Under the pieces are notes generated by a model. The model saw nothing but the letters and a program-made list of their open reading frames with translations. It had not been told where the DNA came from and made no database searches. A DNA stretch of 64,000 bases from Aphanothece cf. minutissima CCALA 015. GTDB lineage: Bacteria > Cyanobacteriota > Cyanobacteriia > PCC-6307 > Cyanobiaceae. A program made the translations under genes and the position numbers. Location: NCBI GenBank assembly GCA_003003925.1, contig PVWP01000002.1:186001-250000 (forward strand), in the 5' to 3' direction. Below, piece by piece: positions 24,718-33,849 of this stretch (its first letter is position 1; every line of letters begins with the position of its first letter).

Positions 24718-25236
24718 ATGCGAGATGCCATCACCGGTCTGATCGGTCGCTACGACCAGCTGGGCCGCTACTTCGATCGCTCCGCGATCGATCGGATCGA
24801 TTCCTATTTCGGTCAGGCGGAGTTGCGGCTGGCTGCGGTCGAGCTGATCAACCGGGAAGCCGCCACCATCGTGCGGGAGGCGGCCCAGCGCCTCTGGCTG
24901 GAGGACCCTGAACTGCTGCTCCCCGGCGGCAACGCCTACACCACCCGGCGGCTGGCGGCCTGCCTGCGCGACATAGATTATTTCCTGCGCTACGCCAGCT
25001 ACGCCCTGGTCGCCGATGACTTCACCATCCTCGACGAGCGGGTGCTCAACGGTCTTGACGACACCTACAAGAGCCTGGGGGTGCCCACCGGTCCCACGGT
25101 CCGCAGCATCGCCCTCCTCGGTGAGGTGATCGCCGAGATGCTGGCCGATTCCGGCATGGCCGACACCGGCCTGGTGCGGGCTCCCTTCGAGCACCTCTGC
25201 CGCGGCCTCTCCTCCAGCAATGTCCGGGCCCGCTGA
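24718..25236 (+). CDS. apcF: Allophycocyanin beta-18 subunit ApcF
   Basis: A 172-aa phycobiliprotein of the phycobilisome core, a minor beta-type subunit found in the terminal-emitter trimer with the linker ApcE. It has the globin-like phycobilin fold. PGGNAYTTRRLAACLRDIDY carries the chromophore-binding Cys (the Cys in ACLRD). It continues with FLRYASYALVADDFTILDERVL and LGVPTGPTVRSI. The difference from ApcB, and the match to ApcF at both ends, supports the beta-18 call. It stands alone, as apcF usually does. PcyA, which makes its bilin, is encoded 11 kb away. Confidence 0.92.
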   Translation: MRDAITGLIGRYDQLGRYFDRSAIDRIDSYFGQAELRLAAVELINREAATIVREAAQRLWLEDPELLLPGGNAYTTRRLAACLRDIDYFLRYASYALVADDFTILDERVLNGLDDTYKSLGVPTGPTVRSIALLGEVIAEMLADSGMADTGLVRAPFEHLCRGLSSSNVRAR

Positions 25237-25298
25237 GGCGACCGTTTCCTAATCTCCCTTCACCTCTGCCGCCCCGCCAGGTCTTGCCTCCTCTCCCA

Positions 25299-26480
25299 GT
25301 GCCTCCATCCGTCAGCAGCGCCCACCGCCTCACCCTGGACCCCATTGCCACCCCCGAGCGTCTGCTGCTCGGTCCGGGTCCCTCCAACGCCCACCCCACG
25401 GTGCTGCAGGCTCTGGCCCGGATGCCGATTGGCCACCTGGATCCCCTTTACATCGAACTGATGGGTGAGGTGCAGGAACTGCTCCGCTACGCCTGGCAGA
25501 CCGACAACCGGCTCACCATCCCGATGAGCGGCACCGGCAGCGCCGCCATGGAGGCGACCCTGGCCAACACCATCGAACCCGGCGACAAGGTGCTGGTGGC
25601 GGTGATGGGCTACTTCGGCCAGCGCCTGGTCGACATGGCCGGTCGCTACCGGGCCGAGGTGGCCACCATCGAACGGCCCTGGGGCGAGGCCTTCGACCTG
25701 GCCGAGATCGAGGCGGCCCTGATCGCCCACAAGCCCGCCATCCTGGCCATGGTCCACGCCGAGACCTCCACCGGGGTCTGCCAGCCGATGGAGGGCATCG
25801 GCGAGCTCTGCCGCCGGCACGACTGCCTGCTGCTGCTGGATACGGTCACCTCCCTCGGGGCGGTGCCGCTGCACATCGACGCCTGGCAGGTGGATCTCGC
25901 CTACAGCTGCAGCCAGAAGGGCCTCAGCTGTCCCCCCGGACTGGGCCCCTTCACCATGGGCCCCCGGGCCGAGGCGAAGCTGGCCGCCCGCACCGGCAAG
26001 GTGCCGAACTGGTACCTGGATGTCTCCCTGCTGAACAAGTACTGGGGCAGCGACCGGGTGTACCACCACACGGCGCCGGTGAACATGAACTTCGGCATGC
26101 GGGAAGCCCTGCGGCTGCTGGCCGAGGAGGGGCTGGAGGCCGCCTGGGCCCGCCACCGCCGCAACGCCGAGCGTCTCTGGGCCGGCCTGGAACGGCTGGG
26201 CCTGGAACTGCACGTCAGCGAACCCCTGCGGCTGGCCACCCTCACCACGGTCCGGATTCCGGAAGGGGTCGACGGCAAGGCCTTCAGCCGCCACCTGCTC
26301 GATCGCTTCGGCATTGAAGTGGGCGGCGGGCTGGGGGACCTGGCCGGCAAGGTGTGGCGCATCGGCCTGATGGGCTACAACAGCACCCCGGAGAACGTCG
26401 ACCGGCTGCTGGCCATCTTCGAGAGCGAGCTGCCCGCCTTCCGCCCGTCGCCGGCGGCGGTCGCGGCCGGTGTCGCCTGA
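25299..26480 (+). CDS. Class V aminotransferase (alanine/serine--glyoxylate type)
   Basis: A 393-aa PLP enzyme of fold type I. The phosphate-binding and entry motifs LLLGPGPSNAHP and SGTGSAAMEATLAN, the aspartate in LLLLDTVTSLG, and the Schiff-base lysine in SCSQKGLSCPPG (Lys207 from this start) are all present. It is the large-subunit type of soluble hydrogenase/alanine-glyoxylate aminotransferase family common in cyanobacteria. There it is thought to act in the photorespiratory removal of glyoxylate; the exact amino donor is inferred. The start is uncertain: GTG at 25299 or TTG at 25284. It ends one base from the convergent tadA gene. Confidence 0.9.
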   Translation: MPPSVSSAHRLTLDPIATPERLLLGPGPSNAHPTVLQALARMPIGHLDPLYIELMGEVQELLRYAWQTDNRLTIPMSGTGSAAMEATLANTIEPGDKVLVAVMGYFGQRLVDMAGRYRAEVATIERPWGEAFDLAEIEAALIAHKPAILAMVHAETSTGVCQPMEGIGELCRRHDCLLLLDTVTSLGAVPLHIDAWQVDLAYSCSQKGLSCPPGLGPFTMGPRAEAKLAARTGKVPNWYLDVSLLNKYWGSDRVYHHTAPVNMNFGMREALRLLAEEGLEAAWARHRRNAERLWAGLERLGLELHVSEPLRLATLTTVRIPEGVDGKAFSRHLLDRFGIEVGGGLGDLAGKVWRIGLMGYNSTPENVDRLLAIFESELPAFRPSPAAVAAGVA

Positions 26481-26481
26481 G

Positions 26482-26985
26482 TCAGGCAGGCCCCTCTCCC
26501 CCGGTCCGTAACGCCTGCCTGGCCCGGCGCCGCTGCCGGAACCAGGTCTCCAGCTGCTCCCCGGCCCGCTCCCCCAGCACGCCCCCCCGCACCACCATGT
26601 GGTGGTGGGCGCTGGGGTGGCGCGACAGATCCAGGCTGCCGCCGAGGCCGCCCCGCTTCGGATCGGCCGCCCCGTAGATCACCGTGCCCACCCGCGCCTG
26701 GATCAGGGCGCCGGCGCACATCGGGCAGGGCTCGAGGGTCACCAGCAGGGTGCAGCCATTGAAGCGCCAGTCGCCCCGGGTGGCCGCTGCCCGGCGCAGG
26801 GCCAGCAGTTCGGCGTGCCCGAGGGGGTCCGCCCGCCGGTGGCGCCGGTTGCTGCCCCAGCCCACACAGCGGCCGGCCTCATCCAGCAAGGCCGCCGCCA
26901 CCGGGATCTCCCCCCCCGCCCCGACCACGTCGGCGAGGCGCAGCAGCCGCTCCATCCACAGCAGGCTGGCGGCGTCATTCAGCAT
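26482..26985 (-). CDS. tadA: tRNA adenosine(34) deaminase TadA
   Basis: A 167-aa zinc enzyme that converts A34 to inosine in the anticodon of tRNA-Arg(ACG). The zinc and catalytic residues are His57-Ala-Glu59 and the two cysteines of PCPMC (Cys87, Cys90). The block VIYGAADPKRGGLGG is typical of TadA. An alternative ATG (Met11, at 26955) would also suit the family length. The C-terminus has the usual Arg-rich helix (WFRQRRRARQAL). It is convergent with the aminotransferase and divergent from the PLP decarboxylase. Confidence 0.93.
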   Translation of the reverse strand: MLNDAASLLWMERLLRLADVVGAGGEIPVAAALLDEAGRCVGWGSNRRHRRADPLGHAELLALRRAAATRGDWRFNGCTLLVTLEPCPMCAGALIQARVGTVIYGAADPKRGGLGGSLDLSRHPSAHHHMVVRGGVLGERAGEQLETWFRQRRRARQALRTGGEGPA

Positions 26986-27044
26986 GGACGCGTCATGCAG
27001 GATGAAGTCCTTCTAGCCATGCCTCCGGAGGGGCAAGCGGCAGA

Positions 27045-28502
27045 ATGCCGAAGCCCCCACCGTCGCCGTTGGCCAGCGTCCCCCCCGCCCCGCGGCCAGC
27101 GCCGCCCCCCAGGGAGTGCGGCTCCTTCGTGGATCCGTTCCAGGTGGATCCGGCCCTGGAGGCTTTTCTGCAGCAGGCGTCCGGCCTGCTGTGCCGCTGG
27201 CTGGGTCAGGCCGGCCACGGCACCCCCCTGCCCGGGCTGAGCGTGCTGCCGGTGGTGGAGCCGGAGGCCGAGGGCCTGGGCAGCGACCGGCTGCTGGCCG
27301 ATCTGCAGCTTGTGATGGAGGGGGCCTACAACCCCAACCATCCCGGCGCCCTGGCCCACCTCGACCCGCCGCCCCTGTCGGCCTCGATCGTGGCCGACCT
27401 GATCTGTGCCGGGCTGAACAACAATCTGCTGGCCGAGGAACTCTCCCCCAGCCTGAGCCGCCTGGAGCGGGCCCTGTGCGCCTGGATCGCGGGACGTCTC
27501 GGCCTGCCCGAGGGCTCCGGCGGTGTGGCGGCCAGCGGCGGCAGCCTCAGCAACCTGATGGCCCTGGTCACCGCCCGCCACCGGCGGGGTCTGGCCTCCC
27601 GGAGCGACGCGGTGGTGCTCTGCAGCGAGGAGGCCCACGTGTCCCTGATCAAGGCCGTGGCCGTGATGGGCCTGCCGGCCGAGGCCCTCGTGCGGCTGCC
27701 GGTGACCGCCGCCGGCGCCCTCGACCCCCTGGCCCTCGAGGAACGGCTGGCCCGCCTCGATCGGGCCGGCGTCCCCGTGATCGCGGTGGTGGCGACCTCC
27801 GGCACCACCGTGCGGGGCGCCCTCGATCCCCTGGAGCCGATCGCCGCCCTCTGCCGCCGTCACGGCCACTGGCTGCACGTGGACGGGGCCATCGGGGCGA
27901 TCTTCGCCTTCAGCGAGAGGCTCGCTCCCCTTCTGGGCGGCCTGGGGCTGGCCGATTCGATCACGGTCAATCCCCAGAAGCTGCTGGGCATCACCAAGAC
28001 CTCCTCCCTGCTGCTGCTGGCCGACCCCCGCCACCTCCAGCGCGCCTTCAGCACCGGCCTGCCCTACATGGAGCCCAGCTGGGGCGGCGGCCACCAGGGG
28101 GAGGCGGGCCTCCAGGGCACCCGGCCGGGGGAGATCCTCAAGCTCTGGCTGGGGCTGCGCCAGCTGGGCCTTGACGGCATGGCCGCCCTGATTGACGCGG
28201 CCGTCCAGCGCCGCAGGGAGCTGGAACGGCGGCTGCGGGCCATCGGCGGCCTGGCCCTCTGCAGCGGCCCCCTGCACCTGCTCGCCTTCCGTCCCGAGGG
28301 CTCAGGCGCCGCCGGCGCCGAGCGCTGGAGCGCGGCCACCCGGGCGGCCCTGCTGGGAGAGCAGCTCATGCTGTCGCGGCCCGTCTATCGGGGGCTCCAC
28401 CACCTCAAGGCGGTGCTGGGCAACCCCCACACGGGCAGCGAGCACCTGGAGCGGCTCGCCCTGGTGGTGCAGCGGAGCCTGGCGGAGGCCGACCATGGCT
28501 GA
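27045..28502 (+). CDS. PLP-dependent group II decarboxylase (diaminobutyrate/aromatic amino acid decarboxylase family)
   Basis: A 485-aa enzyme of the group II decarboxylase family. Recognisable blocks are YNPNHPGALAHLDPPPL, ASGGSLSNLMAL, the cofactor aspartate in HVDGA (Asp280) and the Schiff-base lysine in TVNPQKLLGITKTS (Lys312). The substrate could be 2,4-diaminobutyrate, aspartate, glutamate or an aromatic amino acid, and sequence alone does not decide. The first 25 residues are Pro-rich, so translation may start later. Its stop overlaps the ATG of a small membrane-protein gene. Confidence 0.88.
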   Translation: MPKPPPSPLASVPPAPRPAPPPRECGSFVDPFQVDPALEAFLQQASGLLCRWLGQAGHGTPLPGLSVLPVVEPEAEGLGSDRLLADLQLVMEGAYNPNHPGALAHLDPPPLSASIVADLICAGLNNNLLAEELSPSLSRLERALCAWIAGRLGLPEGSGGVAASGGSLSNLMALVTARHRRGLASRSDAVVLCSEEAHVSLIKAVAVMGLPAEALVRLPVTAAGALDPLALEERLARLDRAGVPVIAVVATSGTTVRGALDPLEPIAALCRRHGHWLHVDGAIGAIFAFSERLAPLLGGLGLADSITVNPQKLLGITKTSSLLLLADPRHLQRAFSTGLPYMEPSWGGGHQGEAGLQGTRPGEILKLWLGLRQLGLDGMAALIDAAVQRRRELERRLRAIGGLALCSGPLHLLAFRPEGSGAAGAERWSAATRAALLGEQLMLSRPVYRGLHHLKAVLGNPHTGSEHLERLALVVQRSLAEADHG

Positions 28503-28728
28503 ACCGAACCAGACCCCCGTGCCGCCGCCGCGCCCCGTCACCGACCGCCGCGGCCGCTGGGTGGCGATCCTCACCGGGGCCCTCTCGATCCTGATCGGGG
28601 TGGCCTACCTGGTGCTGATCACCGTCCTGGATTCCCGCGGTCCCCTCCTGCCCCCGCCCCCCGAGGCCCTGGGCGTGGCGGCAGCCGCCGCGCCTGCCGC
28701 TGCTGCAGCGGTTCCACCACCCGGCTGA
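28495..28728 (+). CDS. Small single-helix membrane protein, conserved hypothetical
   Basis: A 77-aa protein. A Pro-rich start and a basic patch (TDRRGRW) precede one clear transmembrane helix (about residues 24-45, [20 protein letters not shown]). An Ala/Pro-rich tail follows. The ATG overlaps the decarboxylase stop, so it is probably co-translated. The last 110 bases overlap the 3' end of the GTPase gene on the opposite strand, and its tail composition may partly reflect that constraint. It resembles small proteins in picocyanobacteria, with no function known. Confidence 0.6.
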   Translation: MAEPNQTPVPPPRPVTDRRGRWVAILTGALSILIGVAYLVLITVLDSRGPLLPPPPEALGVAAAAAPAAAAAVPPPG

Positions 28729-30214
28729 GGGCCGTCTCCAGGAAGCGGCGCAGCATCCCCTCCCGCTGGTTGAGGTCGTACTCGCGCTGCAGCACCTCCT
28801 GCAGTCCGCCATCCCCCCAGTCCTGGTTCTGGCGGAAGTAGGTGATGAAGCTGCGGCCGGCCACCCGTGTGAGCCAGGCGGCGCTGACGGCCTGCACCGC
28901 CCGGCTGACGACCAGGGCGGGCAGGTTGAGGCTCAGGGCCGAGGTGATCAGGCCCACTCCCCCCTTGACCAGGCCCAGTCCCGCCAGGGTGCGGCCCACC
29001 GACAGGGCCAGATCCTGGGCGCTCTCGCGGCTGAGGCTGACGCCATAGACCCGGCCGATCTCCACCACCATCTGGGCGTTCACCGCGGCGGTGGCGAGCA
29101 GGTCGATGCCCGGCAGCGGCGTCACCATCACCACCCCGGCGCCGATCCACATGTAGCGGTCGACGATCGTGCTCGCATCGCTGCGGCGCTGGCGATCGAG
29201 CAGATCCTGGCTGGCCTGGCTGAGGCGACGGCACTGCAGCAGCAGGTTGTCGGCGATCAGTTCCTCCCCGTCGGCATGCAGGACGGCGGCGATGCGGCGC
29301 AGCAGGGCCTCCACCTCCGGCTCCGGCTGCAGCGGCCGGCCGCCCGGCATCGGCACGCTCTGGGGGGCGGCGCTGACGGGGATCACATCCTCGGGACCAA
29401 GGCGCGCGGCGGTGCGCTGCCGCAGCAGCGCCAGCAGGCGACGCTCCTCCTCCTCGCCGCGCAGGTCACATTTGTTGAGCACCACCAGCAGCCGCTTGCC
29501 CAGCCCCGCCAGGGCCTCGAACACCTCCAGCTCGCTGGCGCGCAGGTCGCCGTCCAGCACCAGCAGCAACAGGTCCGCCCGGGCGGCCAGCTCCCGGGCC
29601 AGGCGCTCCCGTTCCCGGCCCTGGCGGCCCGCTTCGAGAATGCCCGGGGTGTCCTCCAGGATCACGGCCCGGCTCAGATCCTTCAGCCGCAGTCGGTAGC
29701 GGCTGGCGGCGGTGGTGGAACCCATCGGTGCCCCCACCTCCCCCACCAGCTCCCGCAGCAGGGCCCGGATCAGGGAGGTCTTGCCGGTCGAGCCGGTGCC
29801 GAACACGACGATCACCAGGTCGCCGCGCTCCAGCTCCGCCTCCATCCGCTGCCGTTCCTGGCGCAGGGCCTCCCGCTCCACCGCGTCGCGCACCTGGGCC
29901 AGGGTGCGGTCGATGGCGCCCAGGTTCCGCTGGGCCGCCTCCCGGCGGCTGGAGGGGACCGCCACCGGGGCGGATTTCCCGGGGCCCATCGTGCCGCCCT
30001 GCCGCAGCCGGCGCAGCCAGGGCCAGCCCACCTGGGCCAGGGCCACCGCCAGGGCCGCCAGCAGGATCAGCATCAGCGGCCCCACCATCCAGTAGGGCAG
30101 CCAGGTGCTCAGGGTCCACTGCAGCTGCTGGATCGCCTGCAGCACCAGGCCCAGCACCACCAGCACCAGCAGACCCAGAAAGACCCAGATCCAGAGCCGC
30201 GGCGGCAGTTTCAC
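28619..30214 (-). CDS. Membrane-anchored Era-type GTPase with DUF697 domain (YcjF-like)
   Basis: A 531-aa protein. Two N-terminal transmembrane helices span about residues 8-28 and 42-65, followed by a charged coiled-coil (95-130). The P-loop is GTGSTGKTS (139-147), the switch II is DTPG, and the base-specificity motif is NKCD. The C-terminal half is a DUF697 domain ([24 protein letters not shown], with further hydrophobic segments). Similar proteins in cyanobacteria lack a known cargo but are thought to act at membranes. The start ATG overlaps the stop of the upstream PBP gene (ATGA), which suggests a cell-envelope role. The last 110 bases overlap a small gene on the other strand. Confidence 0.87.
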   Translation of the reverse strand: MKLPPRLWIWVFLGLLVLVVLGLVLQAIQQLQWTLSTWLPYWMVGPLMLILLAALAVALAQVGWPWLRRLRQGGTMGPGKSAPVAVPSSRREAAQRNLGAIDRTLAQVRDAVEREALRQERQRMEAELERGDLVIVVFGTGSTGKTSLIRALLRELVGEVGAPMGSTTAASRYRLRLKDLSRAVILEDTPGILEAGRQGRERERLARELAARADLLLLVLDGDLRASELEVFEALAGLGKRLLVVLNKCDLRGEEEERRLLALLRQRTAARLGPEDVIPVSAAPQSVPMPGGRPLQPEPEVEALLRRIAAVLHADGEELIADNLLLQCRRLSQASQDLLDRQRRSDASTIVDRYMWIGAGVVMVTPLPGIDLLATAAVNAQMVVEIGRVYGVSLSRESAQDLALSVGRTLAGLGLVKGGVGLITSALSLNLPALVVSRAVQAVSAAWLTRVAGRSFITYFRQNQDWGDGGLQEVLQREYDLNQREGMLRRFLETALSRVVEPLQQRQARRLPPRPGPRGAGAGGDRGNPGR

Positions 30215-32397
30215 GGTCCCGGCGGTGCGGAACGCACGATCTCGCCGAACAGGGAGGCCGCCAGGGCACTGCTGGCGGCGCTGGGGCTGTTGTCGTCATT
30301 GCCCAGCCAGATGCCGATCACCCACTGGCGCCGGGGGGCGTAGCCCACGAACAGCAGGTCCCGGCCCTCGTTGGTGGTGCCGGTCTTGCCCCAGCTGCCG
30401 GCGCCCACGTAGGCGGCGCTGCCGGTGCCGCCGCTGACCACCGCCTCCAGCAGCGTCCGCATCGCCCTGGCGGTAGCCGGGCTCATCACCCGCCGTCCCG
30501 GGTTGCTGACGGCCCTGGAGCTGCCGGCGGAGGCCCGGCAATCGGCCCCGGCCGGCGCCCCCCCCGTCCGGGGGGCGGGGCAGGCCTCGGCGTCGGTGAG
30601 TCGTCGGATCGTGGTCGGGGCCCGCCAGAGTCCATCGGCGGCGACAGCGGCGTAGGCAGCGGTGAGCTCCAGCAGGGTCACCTCGCTCTGGCCCAGGGCC
30701 AGTCCCGGCACCGGCGCCAGGGGGCTGGTGAAGCCCAGGTCCCGGCCCTTGCTGACAACGGCATCGAGCCCATCCTTGCGGGCCAGCCGCAGGGCGGCGG
30801 TGTTGCTGCTGATCGCCATGGCCTGGCGCAGGCTGAGGCTGCCGCCGCAGCCGCTGCTGAAGTGCTGGCCGCCCCAGTCCAGCGGCCCGCAGCCGACCCG
30901 GTCCCCGGGCCTGGCGCCCCGCTCCAGGGCGACGACGTAGGGCACCAGCTTGAAGGTGCTGCCGGGCTGGCGCAGGGCCATCGAGGCCCGGTTGAACTGG
31001 CTCTGCAGGTAGTCCCGGCCGCCGGCGATGGCGCGGATCCCGCCGCTGCGGCTGTCGAGCACCACCACCGCCCCCTGGCTCACCCCCAGGGATCGGCTGG
31101 CGTCGATGCGCTGGCGCAGCAGCAGCTCGACCCGCTCCTGCAGCAGCGGATCGAGGTGGGTGTCGATCAGGAAGTTGCCCTCGGCGGCCACCGCCTTGCC
31201 CACCTGGTTCTCCAGGTCGCGGCGCACCTGGTCGGTGTAGAAGGGCGCCCCGCGCTGCTGGGCGGAACGGCAGGCATCCGCGGCCAGCCGGATCGGCTGA
31301 CGCCGGGCCCGCCGGGCCTGGTCGGCGGAGATCCGGCCGGTGGCGGCCATCTTGTCGAGCACCTGGTTGCGGGAGGCCAGGGCCGCCGCGGGATCGACGC
31401 AGGGGTCGTAGCCGTTCGGGGAGGGGAGCAGGCCCACCAGCAGGGCGGCCTCCTCGAGCTTCAGCGCCGAGGCGGGGCGACTGAAGAAGCGCCGGGAGGC
31501 GTCCTCGAATCCCCAGACTGCCCCGAGATAGACCCGGTTGAGGTAGCTGAGCAGCAGTTCCTCCTTGCTGAAGCGGGCCTCCAGCTGCAGGGCCACCAGC
31601 AGCTCCCGCCACTTGCGCCCCAGGGTCTCCCCCTGCCCCACCTGCTCCGGGTAAAGGCTGCGGGCGATCTGCTGGGTGAGGGTGCTGCCGCCCTCGAGCA
31701 CCCGGCCGCCCAGGAGGTTGGTGACCAGGGCCCGGGCGGTGCCGATCGGGTCGACGCCCGGATGCCACCAGAAGCGGTTGTCTTCGCTGGCCAGCAGGGC
31801 ATCGATCAGCAGCGGCGGATAGGCCCCCAGCTCGGGAAGCTCGCGACGCTTGCGATCGGCCACGGAGGCCACCGGTCGGTCGTTGCGGTCGTAGAGGAGC
31901 AGGGGCCCCCGCACCGTCGCCAGGCTGCCCCGGGTGGGCACCTGCAGCAGGGACAGGGCCAGCAGCAGGCTGCCGCCGCCGACCACGGCCACCGCGACCC
32001 GCGCCCCCCAGCCCGCCAGTCGGTCCAGCCGGGTGCCGCCGTCCTGTTCGAACAGGAGGGTGGGCAGATCCGCCTGATCGGCGGGCCCGAAGCGCACCCG
32101 GTCCCCCTCCCGCAGCACCAGCTCCCGCACCCGCCGGCCCCGCCACCACAGTCCATTGGTGGAGCCGGCGTCGCTCAGCAGCCAGTGACCGCCGTGGTTC
32201 TCCAGCAGGGCGTGGTGGCGGCTGACCGCCGTGTGGTCGATGACGATGGCGTTGTCGGCGGCCCGGCCGATCCGGTAGACGCTGCCGTGCAGGGGCTGTT
32301 CCAGATCCGGCAGACCGGGCCGCAGCACCGTGAGCCGGGGGCCGGGGCCCCGGGGCCGCAGCCGCTGCTCCAGCCCTTCAAGGATGGCGGTCGGCAT
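30211..32397 (-). CDS. Class A penicillin-binding protein with N-terminal FHA domain
   Basis: A 728-aa bifunctional peptidoglycan synthase. Residues about 20-115 form a forkhead-associated domain ([25 protein letters not shown]), which binds phosphothreonine. A transmembrane helix follows near 130-150. The GT51 glycosyltransferase has its catalytic Glu in [14 protein letters not shown] and the QIARSLY block. The transpeptidase has PGSTFK (SxxK serine), SSN and KTGTT. The FHA domain lies on the cytoplasmic side, so a Ser/Thr kinase could regulate wall synthesis. The gene overlaps lspA upstream by 20 bp and the GTPase downstream by 4 bp. Confidence 0.93.
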   Translation of the reverse strand: MPTAILEGLEQRLRPRGPGPRLTVLRPGLPDLEQPLHGSVYRIGRAADNAIVIDHTAVSRHHALLENHGGHWLLSDAGSTNGLWWRGRRVRELVLREGDRVRFGPADQADLPTLLFEQDGGTRLDRLAGWGARVAVAVVGGGSLLLALSLLQVPTRGSLATVRGPLLLYDRNDRPVASVADRKRRELPELGAYPPLLIDALLASEDNRFWWHPGVDPIGTARALVTNLLGGRVLEGGSTLTQQIARSLYPEQVGQGETLGRKWRELLVALQLEARFSKEELLLSYLNRVYLGAVWGFEDASRRFFSRPASALKLEEAALLVGLLPSPNGYDPCVDPAAALASRNQVLDKMAATGRISADQARRARRQPIRLAADACRSAQQRGAPFYTDQVRRDLENQVGKAVAAEGNFLIDTHLDPLLQERVELLLRQRIDASRSLGVSQGAVVVLDSRSGGIRAIAGGRDYLQSQFNRASMALRQPGSTFKLVPYVVALERGARPGDRVGCGPLDWGGQHFSSGCGGSLSLRQAMAISSNTAALRLARKDGLDAVVSKGRDLGFTSPLAPVPGLALGQSEVTLLELTAAYAAVAADGLWRAPTTIRRLTDAEACPAPRTGGAPAGADCRASAGSSRAVSNPGRRVMSPATARAMRTLLEAVVSGGTGSAAYVGAGSWGKTGTTNEGRDLLFVGYAPRRQWVIGIWLGNDDNSPSAASSALAASLFGEIVRSAPPGP

Positions 32398-32854
32398 GGG
32401 GTCGCAGCAGGTCGATGAGGAAGCAGGCGACGGCCAGGTTGATGGCGACGTCGGCGAGGTTGAAGATCGGGAAATGGATCGGGACGAACTCCAGGAAGTC
32501 CACCACGGCCCCGTGGCGCCAGCGGTCGATGCCGTTGCCGACGGCGCCCCCGAGCAGAAGACCGAGGGCCAGCACGTTCCAGAGGCCGGCGGGGGGACGC
32601 CAGAGGATCCAGAACAGCAGGCCGAGGCTCACCAGGGCGCTCACCAGACCCAGCTGGTTCGGCGCCCCGGCGAAAAGGCTGAAGGCCGCTCCGGTGTTGC
32701 TGACGCGCTGCAGTTGCAGCAGGCCAGGCAGCAGCGGCTGGATGCTGCCGCTGGCCAGGTGCTCAAGGGCCCAGCGTTTGCTGAGCTGATCCAGCCCCAC
32801 AGCGAGGGCCGCCAGCAGCAGGGGGGCCAGCCGCGGTCGCAGCGTTCGCGCCAT
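32378..32854 (-). CDS. lspA: Lipoprotein signal peptidase (signal peptidase II)
   Basis: A 158-aa aspartic membrane protease that removes signal peptides from prolipoproteins, such as the putative lipoprotein at the start of this window. It has four helices. The conserved motifs are [31 protein letters not shown] with the first catalytic Asp, and [12 protein letters not shown] with the second. The ATG at 32854 shares its A with the bioY stop (TGATG), so the two genes are translationally coupled. The 3' end runs 20 bp into the PBP gene. Confidence 0.94.
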   Translation of the reverse strand: MARTLRPRLAPLLLAALAVGLDQLSKRWALEHLASGSIQPLLPGLLQLQRVSNTGAAFSLFAGAPNQLGLVSALVSLGLLFWILWRPPAGLWNVLALGLLLGGAVGNGIDRWRHGAVVDFLEFVPIHFPIFNLADVAINLAVACFLIDLLRPHADRHP

Positions 32855-33435
32855 CACGAGGGCACCAGCAGCAGACGGCGCAGCAGCCAGGCCAGGACGC
32901 CGGCGGAGCAGCAGAGCAGCAGCTGGGGCAGCAGGGCCAGGCTGTAGCCCACCACCAGCGTCAGGGTGCCGCCGCCCCAGCGGCCGGCCAGGCTGCCGAG
33001 GAGCAGGTTGGCCAGGCCGCAGAGATGGAGCACCACCAGACCGATGGCGGCGGCGCCGGCCAGGGTGAGGGGGTCGTCCATGCCCGGCTGGCGGGCCAGC
33101 TTGCCGGTGATCCAGGCGGCCGGCAGGAAGCCCGCCAGGTAGCCGAAGCCCGGATCGAGCAGGTAGCCGATGCCGCCCCCTTCGTGGAACACCGGCAGCT
33201 GGAACAGACCGACACTGAGATAGGCCACGGCGGCCAGGGTGGCACTGCGGGGGCCGCACACCAGGGCCGTCAGCAGCAGGGCCGGCACCTGCAGGGTGAT
33301 GCCGAGCGGACGCACGGCCCAGCCCGTCGCCTCATGGACCGGAAAGGCCGCCGGCACCAGACCGCCGACAAGAATCAGGAGCAGGCCGGCGATCGCTCCG
33401 CTCCAGGTGGCAAGGGCCCGCAATGCACCGTCCAT
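32854..33435 (-). CDS. bioY: Biotin transporter BioY (S component of an ECF transporter)
   Basis: A 193-aa membrane protein with six hydrophobic helices. It binds biotin and either works alone or docks with the shared EcfAAT energising module. The family blocks are LQVPALLLTALVCGPRSATLA, VYLSVGLFQLPVF-like (AYLSVGLFQLPVFHEGGG), DPGFGYLAGFLPAAWITG and the Arg-less membrane core. No ecfA or ecfT genes lie nearby. Start ATG 33435 is the first in-frame ATG before helix one. It is first of the bioY-lspA-PBP-GTPase chain. Confidence 0.9.
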   Translation of the reverse strand: MDGALRALATWSGAIAGLLLILVGGLVPAAFPVHEATGWAVRPLGITLQVPALLLTALVCGPRSATLAAVAYLSVGLFQLPVFHEGGGIGYLLDPGFGYLAGFLPAAWITGKLARQPGMDDPLTLAGAAAIGLVVLHLCGLANLLLGSLAGRWGGGTLTLVVGYSLALLPQLLLCCSAGVLAWLLRRLLLVPS

Positions 33436-33528
33436 GGCTGGCGCCCATCCTGCTGCAGCTAGGTTCGGCTGAGAAGGGCCCCCCCCGCCCGCCCGCCGGG
33501 CACCCGAAGCGCCGGACCCCCCGCCCCG

Positions 33529-33849
33529 ATGCCGGATTCCACCCCCACCGAGCCGTCCGCCCCCGAGGCGGCCACCATGGCGACTCCCGAGGCGACCCCC
33601 GAGGCGACGGCGCCGCCGGATCCGCCGGTGGAGATCCACCTGGGGGATGCGGTGCGGCTGCGCCAGCCGCTGCGCTACCTCAAGACCGCCGACCCGATGC
33701 CGATGCTGCGCCCGCCGGACCTGGTGGATCCCGGGGAGGTGGGGCGCGTGGTGGAGATCAGGGCCCTGGATCTGCGGGCCATCCGCTTCCGCCGCGGCAC
33801 CTTCCTGATCAACGCGACGGATCTGGAGCCCGCTCCGGCCGACGGCTGA
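33529..33849 (+). CDS. sipA: SipA/DUF3148 regulator that binds the histidine kinase NblS
   Basis: A 106-aa protein. The C-terminal 65 residues form the SH3-like DUF3148 domain, with the very conserved YLKTADPMPMLRPPDLV, GEVGRVVEIR and [14 protein letters not shown]. Known cyanobacterial SipA binds NblS, a kinase controlling light and nutrient stress responses including phycobilisome turnover. The first 35 residues are a Pro/Ala/Thr/Glu-rich extension with a repeated ATPEATPEA block, which many homologues lack. The last 41 bases overlap the convergent M16 peptidase gene. Confidence 0.87.
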   Translation: MPDSTPTEPSAPEAATMATPEATPEATAPPDPPVEIHLGDAVRLRQPLRYLKTADPMPMLRPPDLVDPGEVGRVVEIRALDLRAIRFRRGTFLINATDLEPAPADG

